Part shown: one piece after another, positions 8,500-16,949 of the stretch
Position numbering within the stretch: position 1 is the stretch's first letter
Layout of the letters: every line of letters starts with the position of its first letter
Source: Fibrobacter sp. UBA7003
GTDB lineage: Bacteria; Fibrobacterota; Fibrobacteria; Fibrobacterales; Fibrobacteraceae
NCBI GenBank assembly: GCA_002449765.1
Contig: DJXN01000010.1
Span: 1 to 64,000 of the forward strand
Reading direction: 5' to 3'
DNA length: 64,000 nt
Translations under genes and position numbers: made by a program
The notes under the pieces: model-generated
Databases searched by the model: none
What the model saw: the letters and a program-made list of their open reading frames with translations, nothing else
Told to the model about the DNA's origin: nothing

Positions 8500-9346
8500 A
8501 AAAGGATTGGTTCTCGAAGGTGGCGCGATGCGCGGCCTTTTTACCTGCGGCATTCTCGATACGTTCATGGAAGAGGGAATTGATTTTGATGGTGCTGTGG
8601 GAATTTCGGCAGGAGCCTGCTTCGGATGTAATCTCAAGTCAAGACAACCTGGCCGTGCCTTGCGCTATAATTTGCGTTTCGCTGGAGACAAGCGCTATTG
8701 TAGCTTCCGCTCGCTATTCCAGACGGGCGATATCTACAATGCGGATTTTTGCTATCGCAAGATTCCTCAGGAACTGGACCCGTTCGATTTCGAAACCCTT
8801 AAGAAGAATCCGATGGAATTCTACATGGGGGCAACCGATATCGAGACAGGCAAGGCGGTTTTCCCGAAACTCATAGATGGAAGCGACAAGGATTTGGAAT
8901 GGATGCGTGCTTCGGCCTCGATGCCGCTTGCCGCGAAAATCGTAGAAATTGACGACGGTAAGTACATGGATGGTGGAATTGCCGATTCTATTCCGCTCCA
9001 GTTTATGCAGTCTGTTGGCTATGACCGTAACATAGTCATTCTCACGCAGCCCCGGAATTACGTGAAGGGTCCGAACAAGCTGATGCCACTAATGCGATTT
9101 ATCTATCGCAAGTATCCAAAGTTTATTGAAGCGATGGCTCATCGCCACGAGATGTATAATGCCGAGACACGATTTGTATTCGAACAGGAAAAGTTGGGGA
9201 ATACGCTCGTCCTTTGTCCCGAAGCCCCTCTTGGTATAAGCCGTATCGAAAAAAATCGTTCAGAACTCCAGCGTGTGTATGACATGGGTAAAAGGATTGC
9301 GTCGGAACGGATGAATGAAATCAAGAATTTCATTTCGAGGGATTGA
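8492..9346 (+). CDS. Patatin-like phospholipase (YjjU-type)
   Basis: Predicted cytoplasmic serine lipid acyl hydrolase, 284 residues. It has the oxyanion loop GGAMRG (residues 9-14), the nucleophile elbow GISAG (about 37-41) and the catalytic Asp in YMDGGIADS (about 161-165), so the Ser/Asp dyad is intact. ATG 8492 was chosen because it overlaps the permease stop by 8 bp and begins the conserved MSKKGLVLEGGAMRG. The gene lies between a peptide-transporter permease and its ATPase with very tight spacing, so the three are translated together. Whether it acts on phospholipid or an imported acylated peptide is unknown. Confidence 0.87.
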   Translation: MSKKGLVLEGGAMRGLFTCGILDTFMEEGIDFDGAVGISAGACFGCNLKSRQPGRALRYNLRFAGDKRYCSFRSLFQTGDIYNADFCYRKIPQELDPFDFETLKKNPMEFYMGATDIETGKAVFPKLIDGSDKDLEWMRASASMPLAAKIVEIDDGKYMDGGIADSIPLQFMQSVGYDRNIVILTQPRNYVKGPNKLMPLMRFIYRKYPKFIEAMAHRHEMYNAETRFVFEQEKLGNTLVLCPEAPLGISRIEKNRSELQRVYDMGKRIASERMNEIKNFISRD

Positions 9347-9347
9347 C

Positions 9348-10391
9348 ATGGCTGAATCCTCAAGGAAGGTTGTTCTCTCGGTTGACGGTCTTTCCGTTGC
9401 GTTCGGTTTCGACAAGAAAGGAGCCCCGCGCGATGGGATTCCTCCGCTTCAGGTGACTGACAAGATATCGTTCGATATTCAGGAGGGCGAATTTTTTGCT
9501 TTGGTGGGCGAGTCGGGTTGCGGCAAAAGCGTGACCGCCATGAGCATCTTGAGGTTGCTTCCGCAGCCGAGCGCACGGATAGTAGAGGGGGCTGTCTTTT
9601 ACAACGATGTCGGCGCCGATGCGACTCCTGTAGACCTTGCAAAAATTCCGCTGAATGAATTGCAAAAAGTTCGAGGTGCGGGCATTGCATGCATTTTTCA
9701 AGAACCGATGCAAGCGCTGAATCCTGTTCTGACCATCAAGAAGCAACTGCTAGAAGCGTTTTCTTTTGGAGCAAAATCGGAATCTCCTCTTGCCGAAATC
9801 AAGGAACAGCTTGCTGCGGCTGGTTTCAGCGATCCGGATCGTGTGCTGGATGCCTATCCGCATGAGCTTTCGGGCGGCATGCTCCAACGCGTATGCATCG
9901 TGATGGCGCTGCTTCCGAAACCGAAGCTGATTATTGCCGATGAACCTACGACTGCGCTTGACGTGACGGTCCAGGCGCAGGTGCTTGCGGTTTTGAAAGA
10001 CATGGCGAATCGCACGGGAACAGCGGTCCTGCTGATTACGCACAACATGGGAATCGTCTCGCAATATGCAGACCGTGTAGCCGTGATGTATGCTGGCCGC
10101 ATTGTGGAGTGTGGGCCTGTTCGTGAAGTAATCGATAAACCGCTGCACCCGTATACGCAGGGGCTATTGTCTGCGATTCCTGAGAACCATAACGACATGT
10201 GCAATCTGCGCTCCATCCCGGGCTCCGTGCCGCATCCGCGCGATTTTGTGAAGGGCTGCCGTTTTGCAGACCGCTGTGAAAAATGTGCTGGATTGTCTGC
10301 CGAAATTCAGGAGAAATGCCAATCGCAGGAATTGCCTCCGCAAGTGGGCTCAGAACATTTTGCCTATTGTTATTCCTTGGAACAAACCTAA
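9348..10391 (+). CDS. Oligopeptide ABC transporter ATP-binding protein (OppD-like)
   Basis: Cytoplasmic ATPase for the permease upstream, 347 residues. Walker A GESGCGKS, signature LSGGMLQRV, Walker B LIIADEPTTALD and the H-loop LLITHNMG are all intact. The C-terminal oligo_HPY extension, with GCRFADRCEKC and a further Cys, is typical of OppD/DppD and may bind an Fe-S cluster. ATG 9348 lies one base after the patatin stop, with GAGG upstream. A single-domain ATPase implies a partner OppF not seen here. It ends the three-gene operon. Confidence 0.9.
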   Translation: MAESSRKVVLSVDGLSVAFGFDKKGAPRDGIPPLQVTDKISFDIQEGEFFALVGESGCGKSVTAMSILRLLPQPSARIVEGAVFYNDVGADATPVDLAKIPLNELQKVRGAGIACIFQEPMQALNPVLTIKKQLLEAFSFGAKSESPLAEIKEQLAAAGFSDPDRVLDAYPHELSGGMLQRVCIVMALLPKPKLIIADEPTTALDVTVQAQVLAVLKDMANRTGTAVLLITHNMGIVSQYADRVAVMYAGRIVECGPVREVIDKPLHPYTQGLLSAIPENHNDMCNLRSIPGSVPHPRDFVKGCRFADRCEKCAGLSAEIQEKCQSQELPPQVGSEHFAYCYSLEQT

Positions 10392-10414
10392 AGGCGCAGT
10401 AAAAAATTCCTGCA

Positions 10415-10585
10415 CTATTTGAGGTTGTATTTTTCCTTGATTGCAATACGGTCTTCTTCGGAGAGATTCTTCAGATAACTTCTCCAGCCGGGGCAGAAGT
10501 TGATGTGGAACCGCCAAAAACGCCCGATGAGGGACTTGGGGTTCTTGTCGTACTGGGCTCGGATTTTACAATTTGCACAGGCCAT
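10415..10585 (-). CDS. Small Cys-containing protein, 56 residues
   Basis: Short ORF beginning MACANCKIRAQYDKNPKSL and ending EEDRIAIKEKYNLK. It has a near-perfect Shine-Dalgarno, AAAGGAGC, seven bases upstream of the ATG. Features are one CxxC pair at residues 3-6, a third Cys at 31 in FCPGW, several Trp and a basic middle, which suggests a small folded metal- or nucleic-acid-binding protein. It reads in the same direction as pfp, but a terminator-like hairpin separates them. It is convergent with the OppD-like gene, 23 bp away. I cannot assign a function. The strong translation signal and non-repetitive composition make it likely real. Confidence 0.68.
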   Translation of the reverse strand: MACANCKIRAQYDKNPKSLIGRFWRFHINFCPGWRSYLKNLSEEDRIAIKEKYNLK

Positions 10586-10610
10586 AGTGTAGCTCCTTTT
10601 TTATAAACAT

Positions 10611-10635
10611 AAAAAATCCCTGCAGAGAACTGCAG
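10611..10635 (-). terminator. Intrinsic terminator, minus strand
   Basis: CTGCAG-AGAA-CTGCAG stem followed on the minus strand by GGGATTTTTT. It lies between pfp and the small Cys-protein gene. Confidence 0.5.
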
Positions 10636-10660
10636 AGATAAAAAATCAAGACGAAGTTTA

Positions 10661-10742
10661 TCGGAGGATGGATGCAAGGCGTCCGTGCCCCGTAGCGTAT
10701 AATAATACGTGAGGGGCGCGGCAACGAAGCAGACGCCTCCGA
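10661..10742 (-). other. Strongly structured segment between pfp and small gene
   Basis: Nested inverted repeats downstream of the pfp stop. GCCCC 10687-10691 pairs with GGGGC 10713-10717 around CGTAT 10696-10700 / ATACG 10705-10709. Outside these, AGGCGTC/GACGCCT (10677-10683 / 10732-10738) and TCGGAGG/CCTCCGA (10661-10667 / 10736-10742) share bases and so are mutually exclusive. It could be a REP-type palindrome, a 3'-UTR element or a small RNA. No T-run follows directly. Confidence 0.45.
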
Positions 10743-10752
10743 GAAACGAGTC

Positions 10753-12417
10753 TTACTTCACCTTGAGAGCGCCGCGTTCCAACTTAATCGTAAAGTTGGT
10801 AACGTCGCACACTTCGCTCGGACCCCAGTACTGGATCGGACCCGGATAGGTGTAGGATTCAGTCTTGGCCCAGACTTCGCGGTTCTTGGCGAAGAACTTG
10901 AACGGAGCACCGTCGAGTTCCACAAGAGCCTTCTGGATAACCGGCTTGTCGGCACCGTGACGACGTTCGATGTTCATCATCATGGTGATAGGAATGCCAC
11001 CGGCAGTCCACTTTTCGATGCCCTTCGTGAGGTCACGCACAGAGCTCATGTAGCCGTTCATCTTGTTGAAGGCGAGCACAGAGGCGGTGAAGCCGAGGCT
11101 GTAGCAGTAGTCGGCGTCGAAGTTCGACGGTGCGGCGCAGCGGCCTTCGTAACCGAAGAAGTGGTTGAGGGCGCTGAACTTGCCCTTGAAGTTCTTGCGG
11201 CTCTTGAGTTCCTTCTTCACCATTTCGATGACGAGCTTTTCGGTTTCGATGAGAGAAACCTGCACGTTGCCGTGGCTGTCGCGGTCGAGCATCAGCTGGC
11301 CCTGAGTGGTGGAGGGGAGGCTCTTGAGGACTTCGGCAGAAGCCTTGGAAATCCACTTGCAGAGCAGTTCCACCTTGGCGGCGGTGTCGAGGCCTTCGAC
11401 TTCCTTCTCGTGGTGGGCGAGGGCTTCGGAGAGTTCGGAAATGAGCACGCCCACATCCGGGATGAATTCGAGGAGGCCTTCCGGAATCAGGCAGACGCCG
11501 AAGTTCTTGCCGTCAGCAGCACGAGCAGCGACGATGTCAGCCACGTACTTGATGACCTGCTTCAGCTTCATCTTCTTGGCCTTGACTTCTTCAGAGATCA
11601 AGCAGATGTTCGGATGGGTCTGGAGAGCGGCTTCGAGAGCGATGTGAGAAGCGCTACGGCCCATGAGCTTGATGAAGTGCCAGTACTTCTGAGCGGAGTT
11701 GGCATCGCGCATGATGTTGCCGATGAGTTCGGAATAGGTCTTCACGGCGGTGTCGAAACCGAAGGAGGTTTCGATGTATTCGTTCTTGAGGTCGCCGTCG
11801 ATGGTCTTCGGGCAGCCGCAAACCACGCAGCTAGCACCGTTGGCCTGGAAGTATTCACCGAGGACAGCAGCGTTGGTGTTGGAGTCGTCACCACCGATGA
11901 TCACGATAGCGTCGAGCTTCTGGGCCTTGGCAACAGCCATGCACTTCTTGAACTGTTCTTCAGTTTCGAGCTTGGTACGGCCGGACTGGATGATGTCGAA
12001 TCCGCCAGTGTTGCGGTAGGAGTCCATGATCTTTTCGTTGATCACGATGAACTTGCCGTTCTCGAGGCCGGACGGGCCGCCGAGGAAGCCGAGGAGCTTG
12101 GAATTCTTGCTGATGCTCTTGATACCGTCGAAGATACCCGCAATCACGTTGTGTCCACCAGGAGCCTGGCCACCGGAGAGAACCACGCCCACGTTGAGGG
12201 CCTTACCGGCAGCAGCCTTGGTAGCCTTCTTCATGCCGATGTACGGAGCGCCGTAGGTGTTCGGGAACAGGGCCTTGATCTTGGCCTGGTCACGGACGGA
12301 CTGGGTGGGCTTGCCCTTCACGAGAGCAACTTTGAGAGCGCCGTCGCGGAGAGCGGCGGGGAGTTTCGGCTGGTAGGCCTTGCGGGCCTTGCCGAGGACG
12401 GACAGATTGTCAGCCAT
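10753..12417 (-). CDS. pfp: PPi-dependent 6-phosphofructokinase
   Basis: Phosphorylates fructose 6-phosphate using pyrophosphate, reversibly, in glycolysis. 554 residues, matching the long group II PPi-PFK type. GGDDSNTNA carries the Asp that blocks ATP and favours PPi, and PKTIDGD is the PPi-type catalytic motif, instead of the ATP-type GTIDND. The start is ATG 12417 (MADNLSVLGKARKAYQPKL), with AAAGGAA upstream; an in-frame ATG further upstream has no ribosome site. A TATATTTA box lies on the minus strand about 70 bp upstream. PPi-PFK is common in anaerobic fermenters, which fits this lineage. Confidence 0.93.
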   Translation of the reverse strand: MADNLSVLGKARKAYQPKLPAALRDGALKVALVKGKPTQSVRDQAKIKALFPNTYGAPYIGMKKATKAAAGKALNVGVVLSGGQAPGGHNVIAGIFDGIKSISKNSKLLGFLGGPSGLENGKFIVINEKIMDSYRNTGGFDIIQSGRTKLETEEQFKKCMAVAKAQKLDAIVIIGGDDSNTNAAVLGEYFQANGASCVVCGCPKTIDGDLKNEYIETSFGFDTAVKTYSELIGNIMRDANSAQKYWHFIKLMGRSASHIALEAALQTHPNICLISEEVKAKKMKLKQVIKYVADIVAARAADGKNFGVCLIPEGLLEFIPDVGVLISELSEALAHHEKEVEGLDTAAKVELLCKWISKASAEVLKSLPSTTQGQLMLDRDSHGNVQVSLIETEKLVIEMVKKELKSRKNFKGKFSALNHFFGYEGRCAAPSNFDADYCYSLGFTASVLAFNKMNGYMSSVRDLTKGIEKWTAGGIPITMMMNIERRHGADKPVIQKALVELDGAPFKFFAKNREVWAKTESYTYPGPIQYWGPSEVCDVTNFTIKLERGALKVK

Positions 12418-12523
12418 TGTTGTTTCCTTTTGAGTTTGCCCGGCGGGTTGACGCACAGGCAGGGTTAAAAAATTACGGGAGTAAATATAGAAAAATTTTT
12501 TGTGACAACGCCACGTTAAAAAA

Positions 12524-12580
12524 GATCCCCGGTCAAGCCGGGGATGACAAGAATGAGGCTCAGGATGACGCTTCGCGTCA
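12524..12580. repeat. REP palindrome plus short hairpin at cotH 3' end
   Basis: GATCCCCGG-TCAAG-CCGGGGATGAC at 12524-12550 is the same GATCCCCG/CGGGGATGAC palindrome class found at 20-21.5 kb. A second hairpin, TGACGC-TTC-GCGTCA at 12566-12580, overlaps the stop codon of the CotH gene. Confidence 0.7.
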
Positions 12581-14779
12581 CTTAAACTGTGCGGTGATGG
12601 GCTGGCCGTTCGGAGTGAACTTGCGCGGGTTTTCTGTCGAACCGTCGCTCCAGCCGGTAAACACGGAGCCGTTGCTCGGCACTGCCTGCAATAACAGGTC
12701 GTTACCCGCGTAGAACTTGCCCTGGTAATTGCTCTTCGGGAGTTTCATGCCGTCAACCGTCACGCTGCCGCTCCCGCTCACGTTGATGCTCACGTTCACT
12801 GCATTCTGCAGGCCAAAGTATTGCTCCATTTCCTGGCGGACCGTCTGGGTGCGGTTCTGGGCATACTGAATAAGGTCGCTACCGTCGGGAGACCAATGGA
12901 AGCTGCCCTGGTTGCGCGGCCATCTCTGCTGGTCACGCTGCTGTTCGCTCGCAGGAATGGCTGCCATCATCTCTTGCACCTTCTTCTGCACATTTTCGTA
13001 GGTCAGGTAGTTGTCGAGCAATATACATGCGTTGTTGATGAACAGGCGCTTGAAATCGTTGTTGTCGAGAAGTTTGTTGAGCATCTGCGCGGGGCCCTGC
13101 TTTGCGCCGCCGAAGCCCCATCCGCCGCCGATATCCCAACCGCCCATGCCGGGGAATTGGCCCTGACCGGGCTGTTGCTGGCCGCCCTGCTGGCTGTTGT
13201 CCCTCGTGGCAGAGCCCAGCGCCCACTGGAACATGTTCTGGCTCGTTACGTCAAACCCGCTGATGCCCGGCGAGAAACCGAATCCGTGGTCGGTGTCGAA
13301 TGCGACGAACTTGAACGGATTGCCGTTGCCGCCCCAGGCGCGGATGTTGTTTTCGGGCCAGTCGCCGTTGTGGAAGTAAAATTCGGCCAGCATGTACTGC
13401 GCGAAGCTGTTCATGTTGACCTTCTGCTTCATTTGTTCGTAACTCTGGTTGTTGTCGCCGGCAAAGTTGCCGTTGATAATCTGGTTCGCAATGTTCTTGT
13501 ATTCGTCGGCAGAGGCTCCCTTGGTGCCGCTAGCCTCGGCGCTGTTGCCCTTGATGTTAATCATGTTGATGGACTTGCTGTCGATACCGTAGTTCGTCTC
13601 GACAAAGCTCCTGTTCAGGCGTTCGCGCAGGTCGTGAATTCCGAAGTATTCGCCGTTGTAGAAGACCACCACCTGCAGGCTGCGCTGGTAATCCACGTCG
13701 GTGCCTTCCATGAGGCTCGTCATCATGGCATCGCCGATGTAGTCCGTCCAGAAACGGTTGCCGTTGTTGCGCAGGTTGAAGCTCTTCATCTTCTTTGCTT
13801 CGGGGCGCGTCTTGAAGAACGAGTATTTGAGCACCTTGTCGCCCCATTCGTCGTTGTCCATCTTGATGGCGACGCTCTTCTTGGGCTTGTAGCGGCTCCA
13901 GTTACCGATAAGCGAAATGCCTGCATCGATTTCCCACGTCTTTTCGGTGGTGGAACTGCCCTTCTCGAAGTATTCTACGTGCACGGGAAGGGAATCTTCG
14001 CACCAGAAGTTCGCCTTGAAGCAGGGCTCGGCGCACTTGGAATTGTTGTTGTCGCTAAGGTTTACACCCATGCTCATCTGGTTGAAGTTCGGGTTGTTGC
14101 AACGGAGCTGGTTCATGGGGCCGGTCGCATAAAGGCCGTCGGTCGAGTCGAACATGTCGTGGTGATTCACGGTGAGTGCTACCACCGGCATCGAGACGTT
14201 TTCGCCGATAAAGTAGGTCTGCGTCGTGGTGTCGGCGGGCTGGCCATTCACGAACTCGCTACAGCGCACCACGGTGTTCTTGGTAATCTGCATCGCCGAG
14301 GTAATCGCCTGCGAACCCTGCGTGGGGAACGATCCGTCGAACGTGCACTTGATTTCGCCACCCTTCGTGGGGGTCGGCGGTTCAATGGTCAGGTTAGAGT
14401 AGAAACCCGCCTTGGGGAGGAACGTCGCTTTTGCCTTGTGGTTGTCGTCGTATTCCTTGAGCCCGACGGAAGAAGACATGGCGATTATCAGGGCCGACGA
14501 ACTCGAAATGCCGGGCTGTGTCGTGCTGGAAATGCCGAGCTGGGCATTGCTTGATTGCGGATTGACAGGGCCCGTTGCGGAACTGAGCGGATTTTGTTGC
14601 CCCTGGCCCTGGTTCGGGTCTCCCTGCTGGTTGAGCGGATTGTCCGGATTCACCACGGGGATGGAGTCCTGGATGCCTCCGTTCGGGTCGATCGGGTTCG
14701 CGTTTGTGGGCTCGTCTGAACATGCCGCGAAGAATGTGGCGGCTGTTATAAACGAGAGAAGAGCGAGTTTTCTTTGCAT
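12578..14779 (-). CDS. CotH-kinase family lipoprotein
   Basis: Surface lipoprotein of 733 residues with a protein-kinase-like CotH domain. A lipoprotein signal ends FFAACSD (Cys about 20). A Pro/Gln/Asn/Ser-rich linker runs to about 110. A chitobiase C-terminal-like beta domain (about 122-190, FDGSFPTQGSQAIT) comes next, then the CotH domain (about 200-620), including SLIGNWSRYKPKKSVAIKMDND and KFVAFDTDHGFG. A C-terminal InlB-like repeat (about 665-733) ends GSVFTGWSDGSTENP. CotH proteins phosphorylate partner proteins on Ser in spores and on surfaces; in cellulose degraders they occur with carbohydrate-active proteins. It is monocistronic, and its stop lies inside a small hairpin. Target unknown. 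Confidence 0.88.
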   Translation of the reverse strand: MQRKLALLSFITAATFFAACSDEPTNANPIDPNGGIQDSIPVVNPDNPLNQQGDPNQGQGQQNPLSSATGPVNPQSSNAQLGISSTTQPGISSSSALIIAMSSSVGLKEYDDNHKAKATFLPKAGFYSNLTIEPPTPTKGGEIKCTFDGSFPTQGSQAITSAMQITKNTVVRCSEFVNGQPADTTTQTYFIGENVSMPVVALTVNHHDMFDSTDGLYATGPMNQLRCNNPNFNQMSMGVNLSDNNNSKCAEPCFKANFWCEDSLPVHVEYFEKGSSTTEKTWEIDAGISLIGNWSRYKPKKSVAIKMDNDEWGDKVLKYSFFKTRPEAKKMKSFNLRNNGNRFWTDYIGDAMMTSLMEGTDVDYQRSLQVVVFYNGEYFGIHDLRERLNRSFVETNYGIDSKSINMINIKGNSAEASGTKGASADEYKNIANQIINGNFAGDNNQSYEQMKQKVNMNSFAQYMLAEFYFHNGDWPENNIRAWGGNGNPFKFVAFDTDHGFGFSPGISGFDVTSQNMFQWALGSATRDNSQQGGQQQPGQGQFPGMGGWDIGGGWGFGGAKQGPAQMLNKLLDNNDFKRLFINNACILLDNYLTYENVQKKVQEMMAAIPASEQQRDQQRWPRNQGSFHWSPDGSDLIQYAQNRTQTVRQEMEQYFGLQNAVNVSINVSGSGSVTVDGMKLPKSNYQGKFYAGNDLLLQAVPSNGSVFTGWSDGSTENPRKFTPNGQPITAQFK

Positions 14780-14992
14780 AATTGACCTTGACGCTAAAAC
14801 GCCCTAAGTCCACACACCATCCCTTAAATTAAAAAGATTTCGCCAATTTTGACGATTGTTAACGGATTCTTTACAGTTTTTGGAAGGCAAAAAATGGGGT
14901 GTTTTGACGCAAATCACACTCATTTCCAAAATGGCGTAACATATCTTCCCGATAATCGAAAATGTTTATATCTTGGAGGGGCCCAAAACACG

Positions 14993-16939
14993 ATGAAGAA
15001 AGATATATCCGAGCTGTTTACCAATTTCAGGCTCCGGAAGCGACTGCTCGCGCTTGCGGACGGTTTCATCGTCGTTATTGCGGGACTGCTCGCGAATTTC
15101 CCGATTCCCATATATGCATCGCGAATCGGACGCCCTGAGCTTTTCTCGTTCATGTCGACGTGCGTGGTATGCTGCCTTGCCGCCCTCCTCCTGGTAGGTG
15201 CATACAACAAGCTTTGGCGCTACTTCTCGCAAAAGGACTACCTGAGTTGCATTATCGGTGTCGTGCTCGGTTATTCCGTCGCTATTTGCCTCTACTATAT
15301 TATTACCGGGGTCTCGTATCTGCGTTTCTCGGCGCTTTCGTGCCTGCTTACCATTGTGGGCATCTGCCTGTTCCGTTTCGTGTTCCGCGACGCCTTCTTG
15401 ACGATTGCTGAAGTCGGCCGCAAGGATGCGGAACGCAAGCGTACCATGATTATCGGCGCGGGCGAGGCGGGGAAGCTCCTGATTACCGAAATCAACAGGC
15501 TTTCTACGGGGGCCGCAAGCAGTGTCGAATCGAAAATAGAGCCCGTGTGCCTTATTGACGATGACAGGAACAAGATAGGATCCACGGTCTGCGGCATACT
15601 TGTTGCGGGCGGATCGCGCGATATTGTAAAGGTCGCGAAAGCAGAGAACGTGGAGCAGATTATCTTCGCGATTCCCAGTTGCCCCTCCAAGGACCGCCAG
15701 GCGATTCTCGCGATATGCAGCAAGACGGGGCTCCCGGTCAAAGTGCTGCCGTTTATCGGTAGCCTGCTCGATACTTCAAGCATTGGCGACGGCTCTACAA
15801 GCTTCGTGGAGCAGATTCGCGATATCAAGGTCGAGGATTTGTTGGGGCGCGACCCCATTACGTTTGATAACAAGGATGTCCGCGGCTATATCGAGGGCAA
15901 GGTCTGCATGGTTACGGGTGGCGGCGGCTCCATCGGCAGCGAACTCGTGCGCCAGATTGCGAAATACGACCCGAAACAGGTCGTCATTGTCGATATTTAC
16001 GAGAATAACGCCTACGAGATCCAGCAGGAACTCCTTATGGAGTACGGGAATAGTCTCGACTTCGTGACCCTCATTGCGAGCGTGCGCGACTACAACCGCA
16101 TGAACCAGATTTTCAAGAAGTACACGCCCGATGTGGTGTTCCATGCGGCGGCCCACAAGCATGTGCCCTTGATGGAAAATAGCCCGATGGAGGCGATTAA
16201 GAACAACGTTGCGGGGACTTTCAACGTGGCGTTCCTTTCGCTGTTCAACAAGGTCAAGAAGTTCGTGATGATCAGTACCGACAAGGCGGTAAACCCCACG
16301 AACGTGATGGGGGCGTCCAAGCGCTGCTGCGAGATGATTGTGCAGTACCTTGCCCAGCACAAGAGGAGCGGAACGGAATTTGTATGTACGCGGTTCGGAA
16401 ATGTGCTCGGCAGCAACGGGAGCGTGATTCCGCTGTTCAAGCGCCAGATTGAGCAGGGAAGGCCCGTGACGGTAACGCATCCCGATATCATCCGCTACTT
16501 CATGACGATTCCCGAGGCGGTGAGCCTTGTGCTCGAGGCGGCCAGTATCGCGCACGGCGGCGAGATTTTCGTGCTCGACATGGGTGAACCCGTCAAGATC
16601 GTGACGCTTGCCGAGAACCTCATCCGCATGTACGGGAAGGTGCCTTACAAGGATGTCCCGATAAAGTTTGTTGGGCTCCGGCCTGGCGAAAAGATTAAGG
16701 AAGAACTCCTGATGGACGAGGAAGGCCTGCAAAAAACCGGCAACAAGCTCATCTTTATTGGAAAACAGCTTGAAATTGACAATGGCAAGTTTATTCCGCA
16801 GCTTCGCAAGCTCAGGGATGCGGCCTTTGCGAACGACGAGGCTGGAACCGTGCGTGCTTTGCACGAGATTGTGCCTACTTTTGTCTCCCCGGAACAGTAC
16901 AACGCGACAGAAAAAGCTAAATTTGGCCAGTCTTTTTAA
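14993..16939 (+). CDS. UDP-sugar 4,6-dehydratase, PglF/CapD/WbpM-like
   Basis: Membrane-bound nucleotide-sugar C4,6-dehydratase, 648 residues, the first step to amino-deoxy sugars such as bacillosamine. Four N-terminal membrane helices (about 18-120) precede a CoA-binding-like Rossmann domain (about 145-270). The catalytic SDR domain has GGGGSIGSELVRQ near 303 and STDKAVNPTNVMGASK near 425, where Met replaces the usual catalytic Tyr as in PglF/CapD enzymes. ATG 14993 has GGAGGGG about 12 bases upstream; in-frame ATGs further up are unsupported. It heads the polysaccharide locus and probably supplies the aminotransferase at 18859. A TATATCTTG box precedes the ribosome site. Confidence 0.88.
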   Translation: MKKDISELFTNFRLRKRLLALADGFIVVIAGLLANFPIPIYASRIGRPELFSFMSTCVVCCLAALLLVGAYNKLWRYFSQKDYLSCIIGVVLGYSVAICLYYIITGVSYLRFSALSCLLTIVGICLFRFVFRDAFLTIAEVGRKDAERKRTMIIGAGEAGKLLITEINRLSTGAASSVESKIEPVCLIDDDRNKIGSTVCGILVAGGSRDIVKVAKAENVEQIIFAIPSCPSKDRQAILAICSKTGLPVKVLPFIGSLLDTSSIGDGSTSFVEQIRDIKVEDLLGRDPITFDNKDVRGYIEGKVCMVTGGGGSIGSELVRQIAKYDPKQVVIVDIYENNAYEIQQELLMEYGNSLDFVTLIASVRDYNRMNQIFKKYTPDVVFHAAAHKHVPLMENSPMEAIKNNVAGTFNVAFLSLFNKVKKFVMISTDKAVNPTNVMGASKRCCEMIVQYLAQHKRSGTEFVCTRFGNVLGSNGSVIPLFKRQIEQGRPVTVTHPDIIRYFMTIPEAVSLVLEAASIAHGGEIFVLDMGEPVKIVTLAENLIRMYGKVPYKDVPIKFVGLRPGEKIKEELLMDEEGLQKTGNKLIFIGKQLEIDNGKFIPQLRKLRDAAFANDEAGTVRALHEIVPTFVSPEQYNATEKAKFGQSF

Positions 16940-16949
16940 CCGGAATGTT

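Noticed and set aside
10957..12468. A 503-codon plus-strand frame
   Set aside because: Antisense to pfp; no ribosome site and typical mirror-image composition.
12821..14554. A 577-codon plus-strand frame
   Set aside because: Antisense to the CotH lipoprotein; composition is V/H/A-rich with no start signal or recognisable domain.
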